NCBI RefSeq assembly: GCF_900130125.1
Contig: NZ_FQXY01000006.1
Span: forward strand, 248,001 to 312,000
Origin: Bacteroides congonensis
GTDB taxonomy: Bacteria > Bacteroidota > Bacteroidia > Bacteroidales > Bacteroidaceae
DNA length: 64,000 nt
Direction: 5' to 3'
Part shown: positions 9,541 to 18,400 of the stretch, one piece after another
How positions within the stretch are numbered: position 1 is the stretch's first letter
Layout of the letters: each line of letters begins with the position of its first letter
Position numbers and translations under genes: made by a program
The notes under the pieces: model-generated
What the model saw: the letters and a program-made list of their open reading frames with translations, nothing else
Databases searched by the model: none
Told to the model about the DNA's origin: nothing

Positions 9541-11097
9541 TTAATAACTACCATTACTCTTCAAAGCCCACCAGAGATCGGTACCATTGGAATCTTTTCC
9601 ACCATTAAGCATGCGTACAGCAGCTTCCACATTTTCCTTATTCGTATTGTATTCAGTATCGGCAAAACGAATACGGCGTTGCCCACGTTCAACAGTACAA
9701 TCCGCATTTGCAGAACTGGTTGCCGGAAAAATTCTCGGATACCCTGTACGGCGGTAATCTGCCCATCCGTTCATCGGGTCGGGATAGCAGGCAATCCACT
9801 TCTGAGTAAGAACTCTTTCCAGTTTCTCTGCATCACTGGCTCCTTCATCCCATTGAATAGTAATTGAAGACTGGTTAGTGTAATTATCCGCAGGATGCGA
9901 GCTATCTGTATAATTGCCCGGAACAGAAGTATTGTCCGCCAAATACTCATCTGCTCCCGACACATTAAATTCGGCAAATGATAACCGGACTCCCTGTTTA
10001 TAGAAAGTCTCCGCGTCACCCTTCATATCCCAACCTTTCAGCTCACCCTCAGCACGTAAGAAAGCAGCTTCGGCAGCATACATCACCGGTTGCGGTAAAG
10101 ACCTGCCGGTCGTTATCATAAGATTGCTATAAATACTATAACTAGAAGGAACCGGAATTTCTGTGGAACCGGAACGGACTCCGACATATTCTCCTGACAA
10201 GCCACCTGTCGGTTGGGTAAAATAAGCACTTCGACGTGGATCTTTGTATCCGTTCATATAAGAAACAATACAAGCATTAGCTCTCAACTCGCCCCATCCG
10301 CTGACAATGGAATATCCATTTACACCGATGCCGCTGTGAGTCGTGTCATACGCACTTTCAGACGTAGACTCCAATACACCGCCAAGCACTGCTTCTTCCG
10401 CCTTACTTTGAGCATAATCCGCTACTCCCGATACACGGATAGCCATCCGCAGTTTCAATGTATTAGCAAACTTCACCCACTTTGCGCAATCACCGCCATA
10501 GAACTGGTCGACTGTTGCCAAATCCTGATTAATACCTAATTCTGCGGCTGATTTCAATATAGTAATCACATTATCCAAGTCATCAAACATTGCACGCCAG
10601 GCAGTCGGTTCATCATCATAAAGAGATTTTATATCGCCTGATGTCACTTTAGAATATGGGATAGGACCTTGCAAGGAAGCCATCAGTTGCATGGCATAAA
10701 TACGCGTCAACTGTGCCATGGCATAAATAACGCCTTTCTTCTCCGTGGCTTCTTCAATCCGAAAGAAATTCGGATAAATCTGACCATAAATAGTTCCCCA
10801 TGAAGCACGGTTATGGTCTTCCATCGCATTATAATAAGCAAAAAGATTTCTGCCTTTACCCCAATCGTAAGGCGCAGTAATCTGCCCGCTAAAACAAGCC
10901 CACATACAGTTTATAGCCTGACAGTCGTTTTGTTGAGGAGATGCATAGACCTTAAACATAGTCGACAGCAAGCTGTTGGCGGGAACTTTCCCCGGTTGGT
11001 ACGGATTGGTATTGTATTCCTCAAAATTAGTAGTACATCCTACCATCATCAGACACATAGCTACACCTGCACCAATATTTCTTATTATTTTATTCAT
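9541..11097 (-). CDS. SusD/RagB-like outer-membrane lipoprotein (SusD-like_2)
   Basis: 518 residues. Signal peptide with lipobox MMVGC at residue 21, then an all-helical SusD-type body with TPR-like helices (YAMAQLTRIYAMQLMASLQGPIPYSK; LTQKWIACYPDPMNGWADYRRTGYP). The N-terminal NTNPY motif and overall pattern fit the SusD-like_2 branch. It caps the SusC barrel encoded 12 bases upstream and captures oligosaccharide at the surface. The substrate is inferred from the neighbouring GH18 gene. Confidence 0.92.
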   Translation of the reverse strand: MNKIIRNIGAGVAMCLMMVGCTTNFEEYNTNPYQPGKVPANSLLSTMFKVYASPQQNDCQAINCMWACFSGQITAPYDWGKGRNLFAYYNAMEDHNRASWGTIYGQIYPNFFRIEEATEKKGVIYAMAQLTRIYAMQLMASLQGPIPYSKVTSGDIKSLYDDEPTAWRAMFDDLDNVITILKSAAELGINQDLATVDQFYGGDCAKWVKFANTLKLRMAIRVSGVADYAQSKAEEAVLGGVLESTSESAYDTTHSGIGVNGYSIVSGWGELRANACIVSYMNGYKDPRRSAYFTQPTGGLSGEYVGVRSGSTEIPVPSSYSIYSNLMITTGRSLPQPVMYAAEAAFLRAEGELKGWDMKGDAETFYKQGVRLSFAEFNVSGADEYLADNTSVPGNYTDSSHPADNYTNQSSITIQWDEGASDAEKLERVLTQKWIACYPDPMNGWADYRRTGYPRIFPATSSANADCTVERGQRRIRFADTEYNTNKENVEAAVRMLNGGKDSNGTDLWWALKSNGSY

Positions 11098-11109
11098 ACC
11101 TATTATTAT

Positions 11110-14100
11110 TTAAAACTGAAATTTGACATTAAATCCAAAGTTTCTCGTACTCGGGAGCATATATGAATCGAATCCCTGATAAAAATTGGAAGATGCAGAA
11201 GTCGTTATTTCCGGATCGAAAGGAGCTTTACAATAAATCATCCACAGGTTCTTTCCTACAAGGCCGACAGTCATTCCCATGCTATTGGCAAACCATTTCT
11301 TTGGCAATGTATAGCTCAGGCTCAATTCTCCTAAACGCACGTTAGTAGCACTATAGGTATGATAAATGGAAGCCCCCTGGATAGTCTGAAAATAAGAGCG
11401 TGCATCTACCTTTGCCTGATTAATAACCACACCACCTGCATCGCGTACATCAGCACTAACCTTTGATACGCCGGCAGCGTCAAGAATTGACTGTGTTTCA
11501 CTTATTACAATGCCGCCAAAACGACCGGTAAATGTCATACCCAGGTTGACACCTTTATATCCGAATCCTAAATTCCATCCCATATTCATCTTAGGCAGAA
11601 TAGAACCCAAATGAGTTTCTTTATTTTCCAAGGAAAGACCTACTCCATCTTCATTGAGGATGTATCCGTTCAAGTCACGTTTCAGCACTTTCTGTCCGTA
11701 TACATCTCCCATCGAACCGCCTACACGCAGAACCAAGTGAGCATCCGTCTTTCCATAAGTCATCATTTCAAGTTCCGGCATTTCTATCGGTTCCCCCGTA
11801 GCATAGTTATAGACACCATCGGCAAGTTGCTTGATTTTATTACGGTTCCAAGTCAATGTATAATTAGTGGAGAAAGAGAAATCACCCCATTTCTTATCGT
11901 AACCCAAAGCCATTTCGATACCTTCGTTCATTATATTTCCACTTTGGATAGGAATTTTGGAATATCCGGAAGATTCGGACAAACTGGCATAGAATGTCTG
12001 ATTGTAAGTATTGGAACGATAATAAGTCAAGTTGAAGCTAATATCATTCAGGAATTTGGCATCTACACCTATTTCCCATGATTTCGTGCGTTCCGGTTTT
12101 AATTTAGTGTTCGGATAAATAGATGTACTGGTCCAATTATGCGATGCTTCGTCATATGGGTAAGTAATGGATGTCATGAAACGGTCGTAAGAGTTACCTA
12201 CCTCTGTGTATGAACCGCGAACCTTCAGGAATGACAACCAGTCCGGCGCATCAAACATGCTGGAAATAATAGCCGAAAGACCTACCGAGGGATAGAAGAA
12301 TGACTTATAGTCAGAAAATGCCAATCTGGAATCCCAGTCATTACGACCGGTGACAGTCAGATAAAGCATTGATTTCCACCCAAGTTCAGCATTTGCAAAA
12401 ATAGCTTTTGTCTGGTCATGCCAACCGTCCTGTTTAGGTTTCCACGCTTCATCGAAGTTGATATTATGTACGGCAAAGAAATTAAGAATCTTCAAACCGC
12501 CTTCATAACCCATAGATTCATAGCGATTGTCGTTTAAAGATACGCCCAGGTTCACATTAACCGACCAATCATTGATATTCTTATTCACTGTAGCAATAGC
12601 ATCCGCATATGTACTCTTTGATTGTGCCCAAGAATCAGCATAAGTACCTCTGTCACCAGCAACCAGGCTACCGGTAGAAGCATATGCCTTATATGTCCTG
12701 CGGTTTTCATAATTGTCAACCTTCACACGACCTGTTACATCCAGCCAGTCCAATATCTGATACTTGAGAGAAGCGTTGACCATGTAACGGGTCTTTTTAT
12801 TCTCACGTATCTGGCGATTTTGTATCCAGTATGGATTTGCCAGACCACTTGAAGTTCCCCCATAAGGCCAGTATTGTTCCATGATATCCAAACCTTCATT
12901 ATATCGCTCATACATACGCACATCTTCAAAGTTTTCGGAACGAGGGAAGCGATAAAGTCCGGGCAAAGGATTATAGTAATATCCCTGGGACATCATGTTT
13001 TTATCATTCTGAAGAATATAACTCGCACCGGCATCCAAGGTCATTTTGTCATTCAAAAAACTGGTTGTGTTGCGTATGGTAAAATTATAACGGTTATATC
13101 CGCTGTTAGGCAGAATATTTGTCGTATTGGTGGTAGAAGCAGACAGATAAGCCTGATTTTTTTTATTACCGGTAGATAAAGACATCGAATTGATTATATT
13201 ACTTCCTGTACGGAAGAAATCACGCGGGTCGTAATCACTGTTTACAATCGGTCCCCAACTATCCAAATTTCCCGCAACGTTTCCATATTTGCTCTGCATT
13301 TCAGGCATCATGGCTACTTTGGAGAAAGTGGTATTATTGGAAACGGTTACAGATGTCTTGTCTACCGAGCCTTTCTTTGTAGTAATTAATACAACTCCGG
13401 CAGCGGCAGCATTACCGTACAATGCAGCAGCGGAAGGACCTGTCAACATGGAGATTGATTCAATATCTTCGGGGTTGATATCGGCAGCACCATCTGTACC
13501 CGGCTGATCGGAATAAATACTTCCGCCACCACCGTTCGACATATTGTACATCGGCACACCGTCAATCACATAAAGTGCAAGGTTGGAAGAAGTGATGGAT
13601 TTGACACCACGCATAACGACACGTGAAGCACCACCGGTTGTATTAGATGAATTGATAGTAACACCCGCTACCTTACCATTCAAAGAAGAAATAAAATTGG
13701 CATCTTTGATTGTAGTCAATTCATCGCCTTTCACTTGCTGTACGTTGTATGACAAAGCCTTTTCCGAACGCTTGATACCTAATGCGGTAACAACAACTTC
13801 ATCCAACACCTCAGCATCCTGTTTCAATACAATCTGATAAAAATCTTTATTAGAGGCTGCAACTATTTGAGTAGCATATCCTATATAAGATATTTTCAGT
13901 TTGGAATTGCTGAATGCTTTGATTGTAAAGTTTCCGTCTATATCCGTAATGGTACCCGTAGAGCTTCCGTCAACAGAGATGTTCACACCGATTAACGGTT
14001 CGCCACTTTCATCGACAACTTTACCTTTGATTGTTTTCGCAATCTGTTGCGTCACTGGCTTTTGTTCAGTTATTATGATATAATTATCATGGATTTGATA

Positions 14101-14397
14101 AATGAAACCTGTTCCTTTCAAGATTTCATCGAGTGCGGTAGTCACAAGTGCGTTTTTCAAGTTCAGATTAACAATTGTCTTTCCTCTCAATTGAGAATTA
14201 CTATAATTTATCGACATTTGAGTCTGTTTTTCCACAGTCTTCAATGCTTCAATCACAGTAATATTTTTCTGTTGGATAGTGATTTTACTATCCTTTTGTC
14301 CCAAAACAAGCGTAGGTATCATTAATAATACTAAAAAAGGAAGAAAAACTTGCTTTTGGAATACTCGTCCTGCTATTTCTTTATATTTTTGTAGCAT
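11110..14397 (-). CDS. SusC/RagA TonB-linked outer-membrane transporter with STN domain
   Basis: 1095 residues. Signal peptide (to about 33), then a secretin/TonB N-terminal (STN) domain (about 37-110, ITIQQKNITVIEALKTVEKQT), the CarboxypepD_reg-like domain (about 122-205, IKGKVVDESGEPLIGVNIS), the plug (about 210-345) and a long barrel ending FNVKFQF. The STN domain is the part that contacts an anti-sigma factor, and a FecR/ECF pair lies directly upstream on the same strand. Ligand uptake therefore probably feeds back on transcription by trans-envelope signalling. It forms the transport complex with the SusD-like protein. Confidence 0.94.
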   Translation of the reverse strand: MLQKYKEIAGRVFQKQVFLPFLVLLMIPTLVLGQKDSKITIQQKNITVIEALKTVEKQTQMSINYSNSQLRGKTIVNLNLKNALVTTALDEILKGTGFIYQIHDNYIIITEQKPVTQQIAKTIKGKVVDESGEPLIGVNISVDGSSTGTITDIDGNFTIKAFSNSKLKISYIGYATQIVAASNKDFYQIVLKQDAEVLDEVVVTALGIKRSEKALSYNVQQVKGDELTTIKDANFISSLNGKVAGVTINSSNTTGGASRVVMRGVKSITSSNLALYVIDGVPMYNMSNGGGGSIYSDQPGTDGAADINPEDIESISMLTGPSAAALYGNAAAAGVVLITTKKGSVDKTSVTVSNNTTFSKVAMMPEMQSKYGNVAGNLDSWGPIVNSDYDPRDFFRTGSNIINSMSLSTGNKKNQAYLSASTTNTTNILPNSGYNRYNFTIRNTTSFLNDKMTLDAGASYILQNDKNMMSQGYYYNPLPGLYRFPRSENFEDVRMYERYNEGLDIMEQYWPYGGTSSGLANPYWIQNRQIRENKKTRYMVNASLKYQILDWLDVTGRVKVDNYENRRTYKAYASTGSLVAGDRGTYADSWAQSKSTYADAIATVNKNINDWSVNVNLGVSLNDNRYESMGYEGGLKILNFFAVHNINFDEAWKPKQDGWHDQTKAIFANAELGWKSMLYLTVTGRNDWDSRLAFSDYKSFFYPSVGLSAIISSMFDAPDWLSFLKVRGSYTEVGNSYDRFMTSITYPYDEASHNWTSTSIYPNTKLKPERTKSWEIGVDAKFLNDISFNLTYYRSNTYNQTFYASLSESSGYSKIPIQSGNIMNEGIEMALGYDKKWGDFSFSTNYTLTWNRNKIKQLADGVYNYATGEPIEMPELEMMTYGKTDAHLVLRVGGSMGDVYGQKVLKRDLNGYILNEDGVGLSLENKETHLGSILPKMNMGWNLGFGYKGVNLGMTFTGRFGGIVISETQSILDAAGVSKVSADVRDAGGVVINQAKVDARSYFQTIQGASIYHTYSATNVRLGELSLSYTLPKKWFANSMGMTVGLVGKNLWMIYCKAPFDPEITTSASSNFYQGFDSYMLPSTRNFGFNVKFQF

Positions 14398-14493
14398 CTT
14401 TCTCGTATTAGTAAATTGGTTATTATTTCTATTTAATCGTTAGGAGTTTGCGTCAATTAAACGCTAATATCAGGAAAGTTTTTGATTTCATAT

Positions 14494-14519
14494 CCGGAAG
14501 GAACTGGCATTCCCTCCGG
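14494..14519. repeat. Inverted repeat in the leader between fecR and susC
   Basis: CCGGAAGGAA (14494-14503) pairs with TTCCCTCCGG (14510-14519) with one mismatch. A run of seven T follows on the plus strand (14523-14529), the orientation that would stop antisense transcription. On the minus strand the hairpin has no U-tract, so it is not a normal terminator between fecR and susC. Confidence 0.45.
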
Positions 14520-14565
14520 GTATTTTTTTACATGGTGTGTTAAGTTAACAATTAGACAATAGGGA

Positions 14566-15555
14566 TTATTTTTTATCAGTTATATAGCATTTATTATCTT
14601 TAATCACATAGTGGATATCTCCTGTTACCTGCGATACAATTTTCATAATTTCATCCAAAGTCGCCTGTTTGGGAAAACGGAAACTGTATGTGTTATTATT
14701 CAAACTATGGAAACTATATACAAAAGTATAAGGATATTTACGTTCAAGTCTCGTAAATATATCTTCCAAATGCGCATCACTAAATACAGTTTCTCCCCGT
14801 TGCCAAGCCAGTACATCATCAACTTGTGATTGTTGCAAACTACTTTTCTTCGTCAACTTATTATAAGATAACTGTTCATTGGGTTTCAATATAACACTTG
14901 AAATCAAATTATTATATTCCACTTTTACACTACCCGAAATCAAAGTAGCATGTACTTCCTCATTTTCCGAATAAGAGTTTACATTAAATTCCGTACCTAA
15001 GGCTGTCACCTGGAAATCAGCACCTTTTACTATAAATGGATGTTTTTTATCTGGCTTCACCTTAAAATAAGCCTCCCCCATCAAGTAGACACTTCTAGTT
15101 TCACCATTAAAACTTTCCGGGTAGAACAAGGTACTTTTAGAGTTTAGCATTACAGAACTGCCATCCGGCAAAGTCAATTCACGTATTTCCGCAGTTGGTA
15201 TATAACATTCTATCAAATCACCGGAAAAATCCCCTTTCTCTAAAAGTAAATAGATAGAAACTGACGATATTGCCAACAACAGCGCTGCAGCCACCTGCCA
15301 AACCCGTAATATATATTTCTTTTGTGATGAAGCAGGCCGGATACCTATATTTTGTTGCATACGCCGTATGGATTGCTTCATTCCTTGGGGAACTTTCTCC
15401 TGACCGGCTTCCTTCCAAAGAGTATTAAGAGCTTCCATCTTCTCCTCAGCATGGTCTTCGTCTGCCAACCAGTGCCGGAATTGCTTCTGCACTGAAATCG
15501 GATAATCATTTTGACTAAACAGTTCTATTACTTGTCGAATATAATTCTTCATCAT
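14566..15555 (-). CDS. FecR-family anti-sigma factor
   Basis: 329 residues. The cytoplasmic N-terminal region contains the conserved tryptophans of the sigma-binding domain (HWLADEDHAEEKMEALNTLW). One transmembrane helix lies at about 87-105 (VWQVAAALLLAISSVSIYLLL). The periplasmic FecR domain follows (about 115-215, RELTLPDGSSVMLNSKSTLFYP, GEAYFKV, VTALGTEFNV) and the C-terminal part resembles DUF4974/STN-like. It holds the ECF sigma factor encoded 21 bases upstream until SusC signals substrate binding. Confidence 0.92.
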   Translation of the reverse strand: MMKNYIRQVIELFSQNDYPISVQKQFRHWLADEDHAEEKMEALNTLWKEAGQEKVPQGMKQSIRRMQQNIGIRPASSQKKYILRVWQVAAALLLAISSVSIYLLLEKGDFSGDLIECYIPTAEIRELTLPDGSSVMLNSKSTLFYPESFNGETRSVYLMGEAYFKVKPDKKHPFIVKGADFQVTALGTEFNVNSYSENEEVHATLISGSVKVEYNNLISSVILKPNEQLSYNKLTKKSSLQQSQVDDVLAWQRGETVFSDAHLEDIFTRLERKYPYTFVYSFHSLNNNTYSFRFPKQATLDEIMKIVSQVTGDIHYVIKDNKCYITDKK

Positions 15556-15576
15556 TATTTCTTTTTTATTTCGGCC

Positions 15577-16164
15577 TTATACTTTAAAGACAACTAAAAA
15601 CAATGTACTACTTAAGGATGCTAACAAAAAAATTAAAAAAAGAAGTATTTTCTTTAGGTCTATTAATGCCAAATAGACTTGATGTTCCACTGTACGAATA
15701 GAAACACCAAATTTTTCCGCAATATCTTTATAGCTTAATCCTTGGAATCTGCTGGCTTCAAAAATCACCCTCCGACGCTCGGGCATCTTCGCCAAAGCAA
15801 GCCGGAGTATCATAAGCAACTCTTTATAATAGATATTCTTCAGAGCCTGGTCATCTTCTATTATTTCGCAAAGTATCACATTCTCCGCAAAATCTGCCTG
15901 ATAGTCCTGCTCGATACGCTGATGCTTAAACATATTAAGAATGATGTTCCGTGTTGCTACAAAAATATACCCATCCAATTTATCATTGGGGGTTTGCCAT
16001 ATTTCCGGTTGTTGCCAGAGTTTGCAAAAAACATCTTGTGCGACATCCTCTGCATCTTCATCCGACTTTAACAACCGCCGGGCAAAATTTTTCACCTTAG
16101 GAAAGTTAGTGGTAAAAAAAGACTGGAAGTCTTTTTCCATTTGTTTTTGATTATTTTCCATCAT
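15577..16164 (-). CDS. ECF RNA polymerase sigma factor with hydrophobic C-terminal tail
   Basis: 195 residues from ATG 16164 (ATGATGGAA; 16161 is equally possible). A longer in-frame extension to 16263 adds an unlikely hydrophobic N-terminus. Region 2 (FPKVKNFARRLLKSDEDAEDVAQDVFCKLWQ) and region 4 with helix-turn-helix (LSYKDIAEKFGVSIRTVEHQVY) are clear. The protein ends in about 20 strongly hydrophobic residues (LLFLIFLLASLSSTLFLVV), which could tether it to the membrane. Paired with FecR, it should drive the susC operon. Confidence 0.9.
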   Translation of the reverse strand: MMENNQKQMEKDFQSFFTTNFPKVKNFARRLLKSDEDAEDVAQDVFCKLWQQPEIWQTPNDKLDGYIFVATRNIILNMFKHQRIEQDYQADFAENVILCEIIEDDQALKNIYYKELLMILRLALAKMPERRRVIFEASRFQGLSYKDIAEKFGVSIRTVEHQVYLALIDLKKILLFLIFLLASLSSTLFLVVFKV

Positions 16165-16372
16165 AATACATAAAAGTAACAACGGGCAAATTAAGCACAT
16201 TGACAGCAAAAAAACAACAGTAATATTGTTTTTTATCAAATAAGAAAAAATAAGAAAAACCAATTGATAAGAATATCGCCGGACAATATTAAATAATAAA
16301 GAAAAGATAAATCTCTAAAATCGTGCTTTTATGCTCAAAATTCTTAAACCTGTGCATTTTTTACTCGGTTTT

Positions 16373-16403
16373 CTTGTCAGAACCAAGTGTTTGAGTAATT
16401 TTG
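16373..16403 (+). promoter_or_regulatory. Bacteroides-type promoter of the etf operon
   Basis: A perfect -7 box TAATTTTG (TAnnTTTG) lies at 16396-16403, with CTTG at 16373-16376 as a 3-of-4 match to the -33 TTTG, spacing 19. It leaves a leader of roughly 90 bases before etfB. Confidence 0.65.
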
Positions 16404-16499
16404 CACGCTGATAGTTAACCGGATAGTTTGGATAGCAAGAGATTACTACTTGACTACTGGCTGCTAACTTGTAGAAATACTAATACTAAAATTTATAGC

Positions 16500-17372
16500 A
16501 TGAGTTTGAAAATTGTTGTATTGGCAAAACAAGTTCCTGACACACGTAATGTCGGGAAAGATGCCATGAAAGCCGACGGAACGATTAACCGTGCGGCACT
16601 TCCCGCCATCTTCAACCCCGAAGACCTGAATGCCCTTGAGCAAGCGCTTCGATTGAAAGATGCTCATCCAGGCTCTACCGTAACCATCCTGACAATGGGA
16701 CCGGGACGGGCAGCCGACATTATTCGTGAAGGACTTTTCCGTGGTGCAGATAACGGCTACTTGCTGACCGACCGTGCTTTCGCTGGTGCAGATACACTGG
16801 CTACTTCTTACGCACTGGCTACTGCCATCCGCAAAATCGGTGACTGTGACATTATTATCGGTGGTCGTCAGGCTATCGACGGTGATACCGCACAGGTAGG
16901 TCCTCAGGTAGCAGAGAAGCTGGGATTGACGCAAATCACATACGCAGAAGAAATTCTGGAAGTGGGTAAAGACAAGATTAAGGTAAAACGTCACATCGAC
17001 GGTGGTGTTGAAACAGTAGAAGGCCCGCTGCCTATCGTGATTACCGTAAATGGTTCTGCAGCTCCCTGTCGTCCGCGCAACGCGAAACTGGTTCAGAAAT
17101 ACAAACACGCCAAGACTGTCACTGAAAAGCAACAAGGCAACCTTGATTACACTGACTTGTATGACAAGCGCGACTACCTGAATCTGGCAGAATGGAGCGT
17201 AGCCGACGTAAACGGCGACCTTGCACAATGCGGTCTGTCCGGTTCGCCCACCAAAGTGAAAGCCATCCAGAACATCGTGTTCCAGGCTAAAGAGAGCAAA
17301 ACCATCAGCGGCAGCGACCGTGACGTGGAAGACCTGATTGTTGAACTATTAGCTAACCACACCATCGGATAA
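16500..17372 (+). CDS. etfB: Electron-transfer flavoprotein beta subunit
   Basis: 290 residues from ATG 16500 (MSLKIVVLAKQVPDTRNV); a longer frame from 16428 adds an untypical leader. It shows the EtfB nucleotide-binding fold and the segment IDGDTAQVGPQVAEKL near residue 125. The DGDTAQVGP form of this loop is found in Etfs that hold a second FAD in the beta subunit, the electron-bifurcating type. With EtfA (2 bases downstream) and an acyl-CoA dehydrogenase it forms an electron-transfer unit. Bifurcation is an inference from the motif, and the redox partner is unknown. Confidence 0.93.
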   Translation: MSLKIVVLAKQVPDTRNVGKDAMKADGTINRAALPAIFNPEDLNALEQALRLKDAHPGSTVTILTMGPGRAADIIREGLFRGADNGYLLTDRAFAGADTLATSYALATAIRKIGDCDIIIGGRQAIDGDTAQVGPQVAEKLGLTQITYAEEILEVGKDKIKVKRHIDGGVETVEGPLPIVITVNGSAAPCRPRNAKLVQKYKHAKTVTEKQQGNLDYTDLYDKRDYLNLAEWSVADVNGDLAQCGLSGSPTKVKAIQNIVFQAKESKTISGSDRDVEDLIVELLANHTIG

Positions 17373-17374
17373 TC

Positions 17375-18394
17375 ATGAATAACTTATTTGTATATTGCGA
17401 AATAGAAGAAGGTAACGTTGCAGACGTTAGTCTCGAACTTCTGACCAAAGGTCGTTCGTTAGCCAACCAGTTGAACTGTCAGCTCGAAGCTGTGGTTGCC
17501 GGAAGCGGCCTCAAAGAGATTGAAAAACAAATCCTTCCTTATGGAGTAGACAAACTTCACGTTTTCGACGGTGAAGGACTCTATCCTTATACTTCACTTC
17601 CTCACACTTCTATCCTTGTGAACCTCTTCAAAGAAGAGCAACCGCAAATCTGCCTGATGGGCGCTACCGTTATCGGTCGTGACCTCGGCCCGCGTGTTTC
17701 TTCTGCTTTGACCAGCGGACTGACTGCCGACTGTACTTCACTTGAAATCGGTGACCACGAAGACAAAAAAGAAGGTAAGACTTACAAGAACCTGTTGTAT
17801 CAGATTCGTCCGGCATTCGGCGGTAACATCGTTGCTACGATTGTGAACCCGGAACATCGTCCGCAGATGGCGACCGTTCGCGAAGGTGTGATGAAGAAAG
17901 AAATCCTCTCTCCTAACTATCAGGGAGAAGTAATTCGTCACGACGTGAAGAAATATGTAGCCGATACGGACTATGTAGTGAAAGTAATCGAACGCCACGT
18001 AGAAAAGGCTAAGAACAACCTGAAAGGTTCTCCGATTATCGTAGCCGGCGGTTACGGTGTAGGTTCGAAGGAAAACTTCGACCTGCTGTTCGACCTCGCT
18101 AAAGAGCTTCATGCAGAAGTAGGTGCCAGCCGTGCTGCTGTCGACGCAGGTTTCGCAGAGCATGACCGTCAAATCGGCCAGACAGGTGTAACGGTTCGTC
18201 CGAAACTCTATATCGCTTGCGGTATCTCCGGACAAATTCAGCATATCGCCGGTATGCAGGAAAGTGGTATCATCATCTCCATCAACAACGACCCGGATGC
18301 TCCGATCAACACGATTGCCGATTACGTAATCAACGGAAGTATCGAAGAAGTTGTGCCGAAGATGATTAAGTATTATAAACAAAATAGCAAGTAA
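17375..18394 (+). CDS. etfA: Electron-transfer flavoprotein alpha subunit
   Basis: 339 residues. The N-terminal domain (about 1-185) and the C-terminal FAD-binding domain (about 210-335) are both present, the latter with PIIVAGGYGVGSKENF, ASRAAVDAGF, RQIGQTGVTVRPKLYIACGISGQIQH and ISINNDPDAPI. It pairs with EtfB to carry electrons to or from the acyl-CoA dehydrogenase encoded next (6-base gap). In an obligate anaerobe the unit may couple acyl/enoyl-CoA reduction to NADH and ferredoxin or quinone. Confidence 0.95.
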   Translation: MNNLFVYCEIEEGNVADVSLELLTKGRSLANQLNCQLEAVVAGSGLKEIEKQILPYGVDKLHVFDGEGLYPYTSLPHTSILVNLFKEEQPQICLMGATVIGRDLGPRVSSALTSGLTADCTSLEIGDHEDKKEGKTYKNLLYQIRPAFGGNIVATIVNPEHRPQMATVREGVMKKEILSPNYQGEVIRHDVKKYVADTDYVVKVIERHVEKAKNNLKGSPIIVAGGYGVGSKENFDLLFDLAKELHAEVGASRAAVDAGFAEHDRQIGQTGVTVRPKLYIACGISGQIQHIAGMQESGIIISINNDPDAPINTIADYVINGSIEEVVPKMIKYYKQNSK

Positions 18395-18400
18395 GGAAAG

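Noticed and set aside
14494..14530. Terminator between fecR and susC
   Set aside because: The T-run is on the plus strand, opposite to the direction of both genes, so it cannot be a normal terminator for them.
16428..16499. Extended N-terminus of etfB from ATG 16428
   Set aside because: The extra 24 residues are not found in EtfB proteins, and the family's conserved start (MSLKIVVLAKQVPD) begins at 16500.
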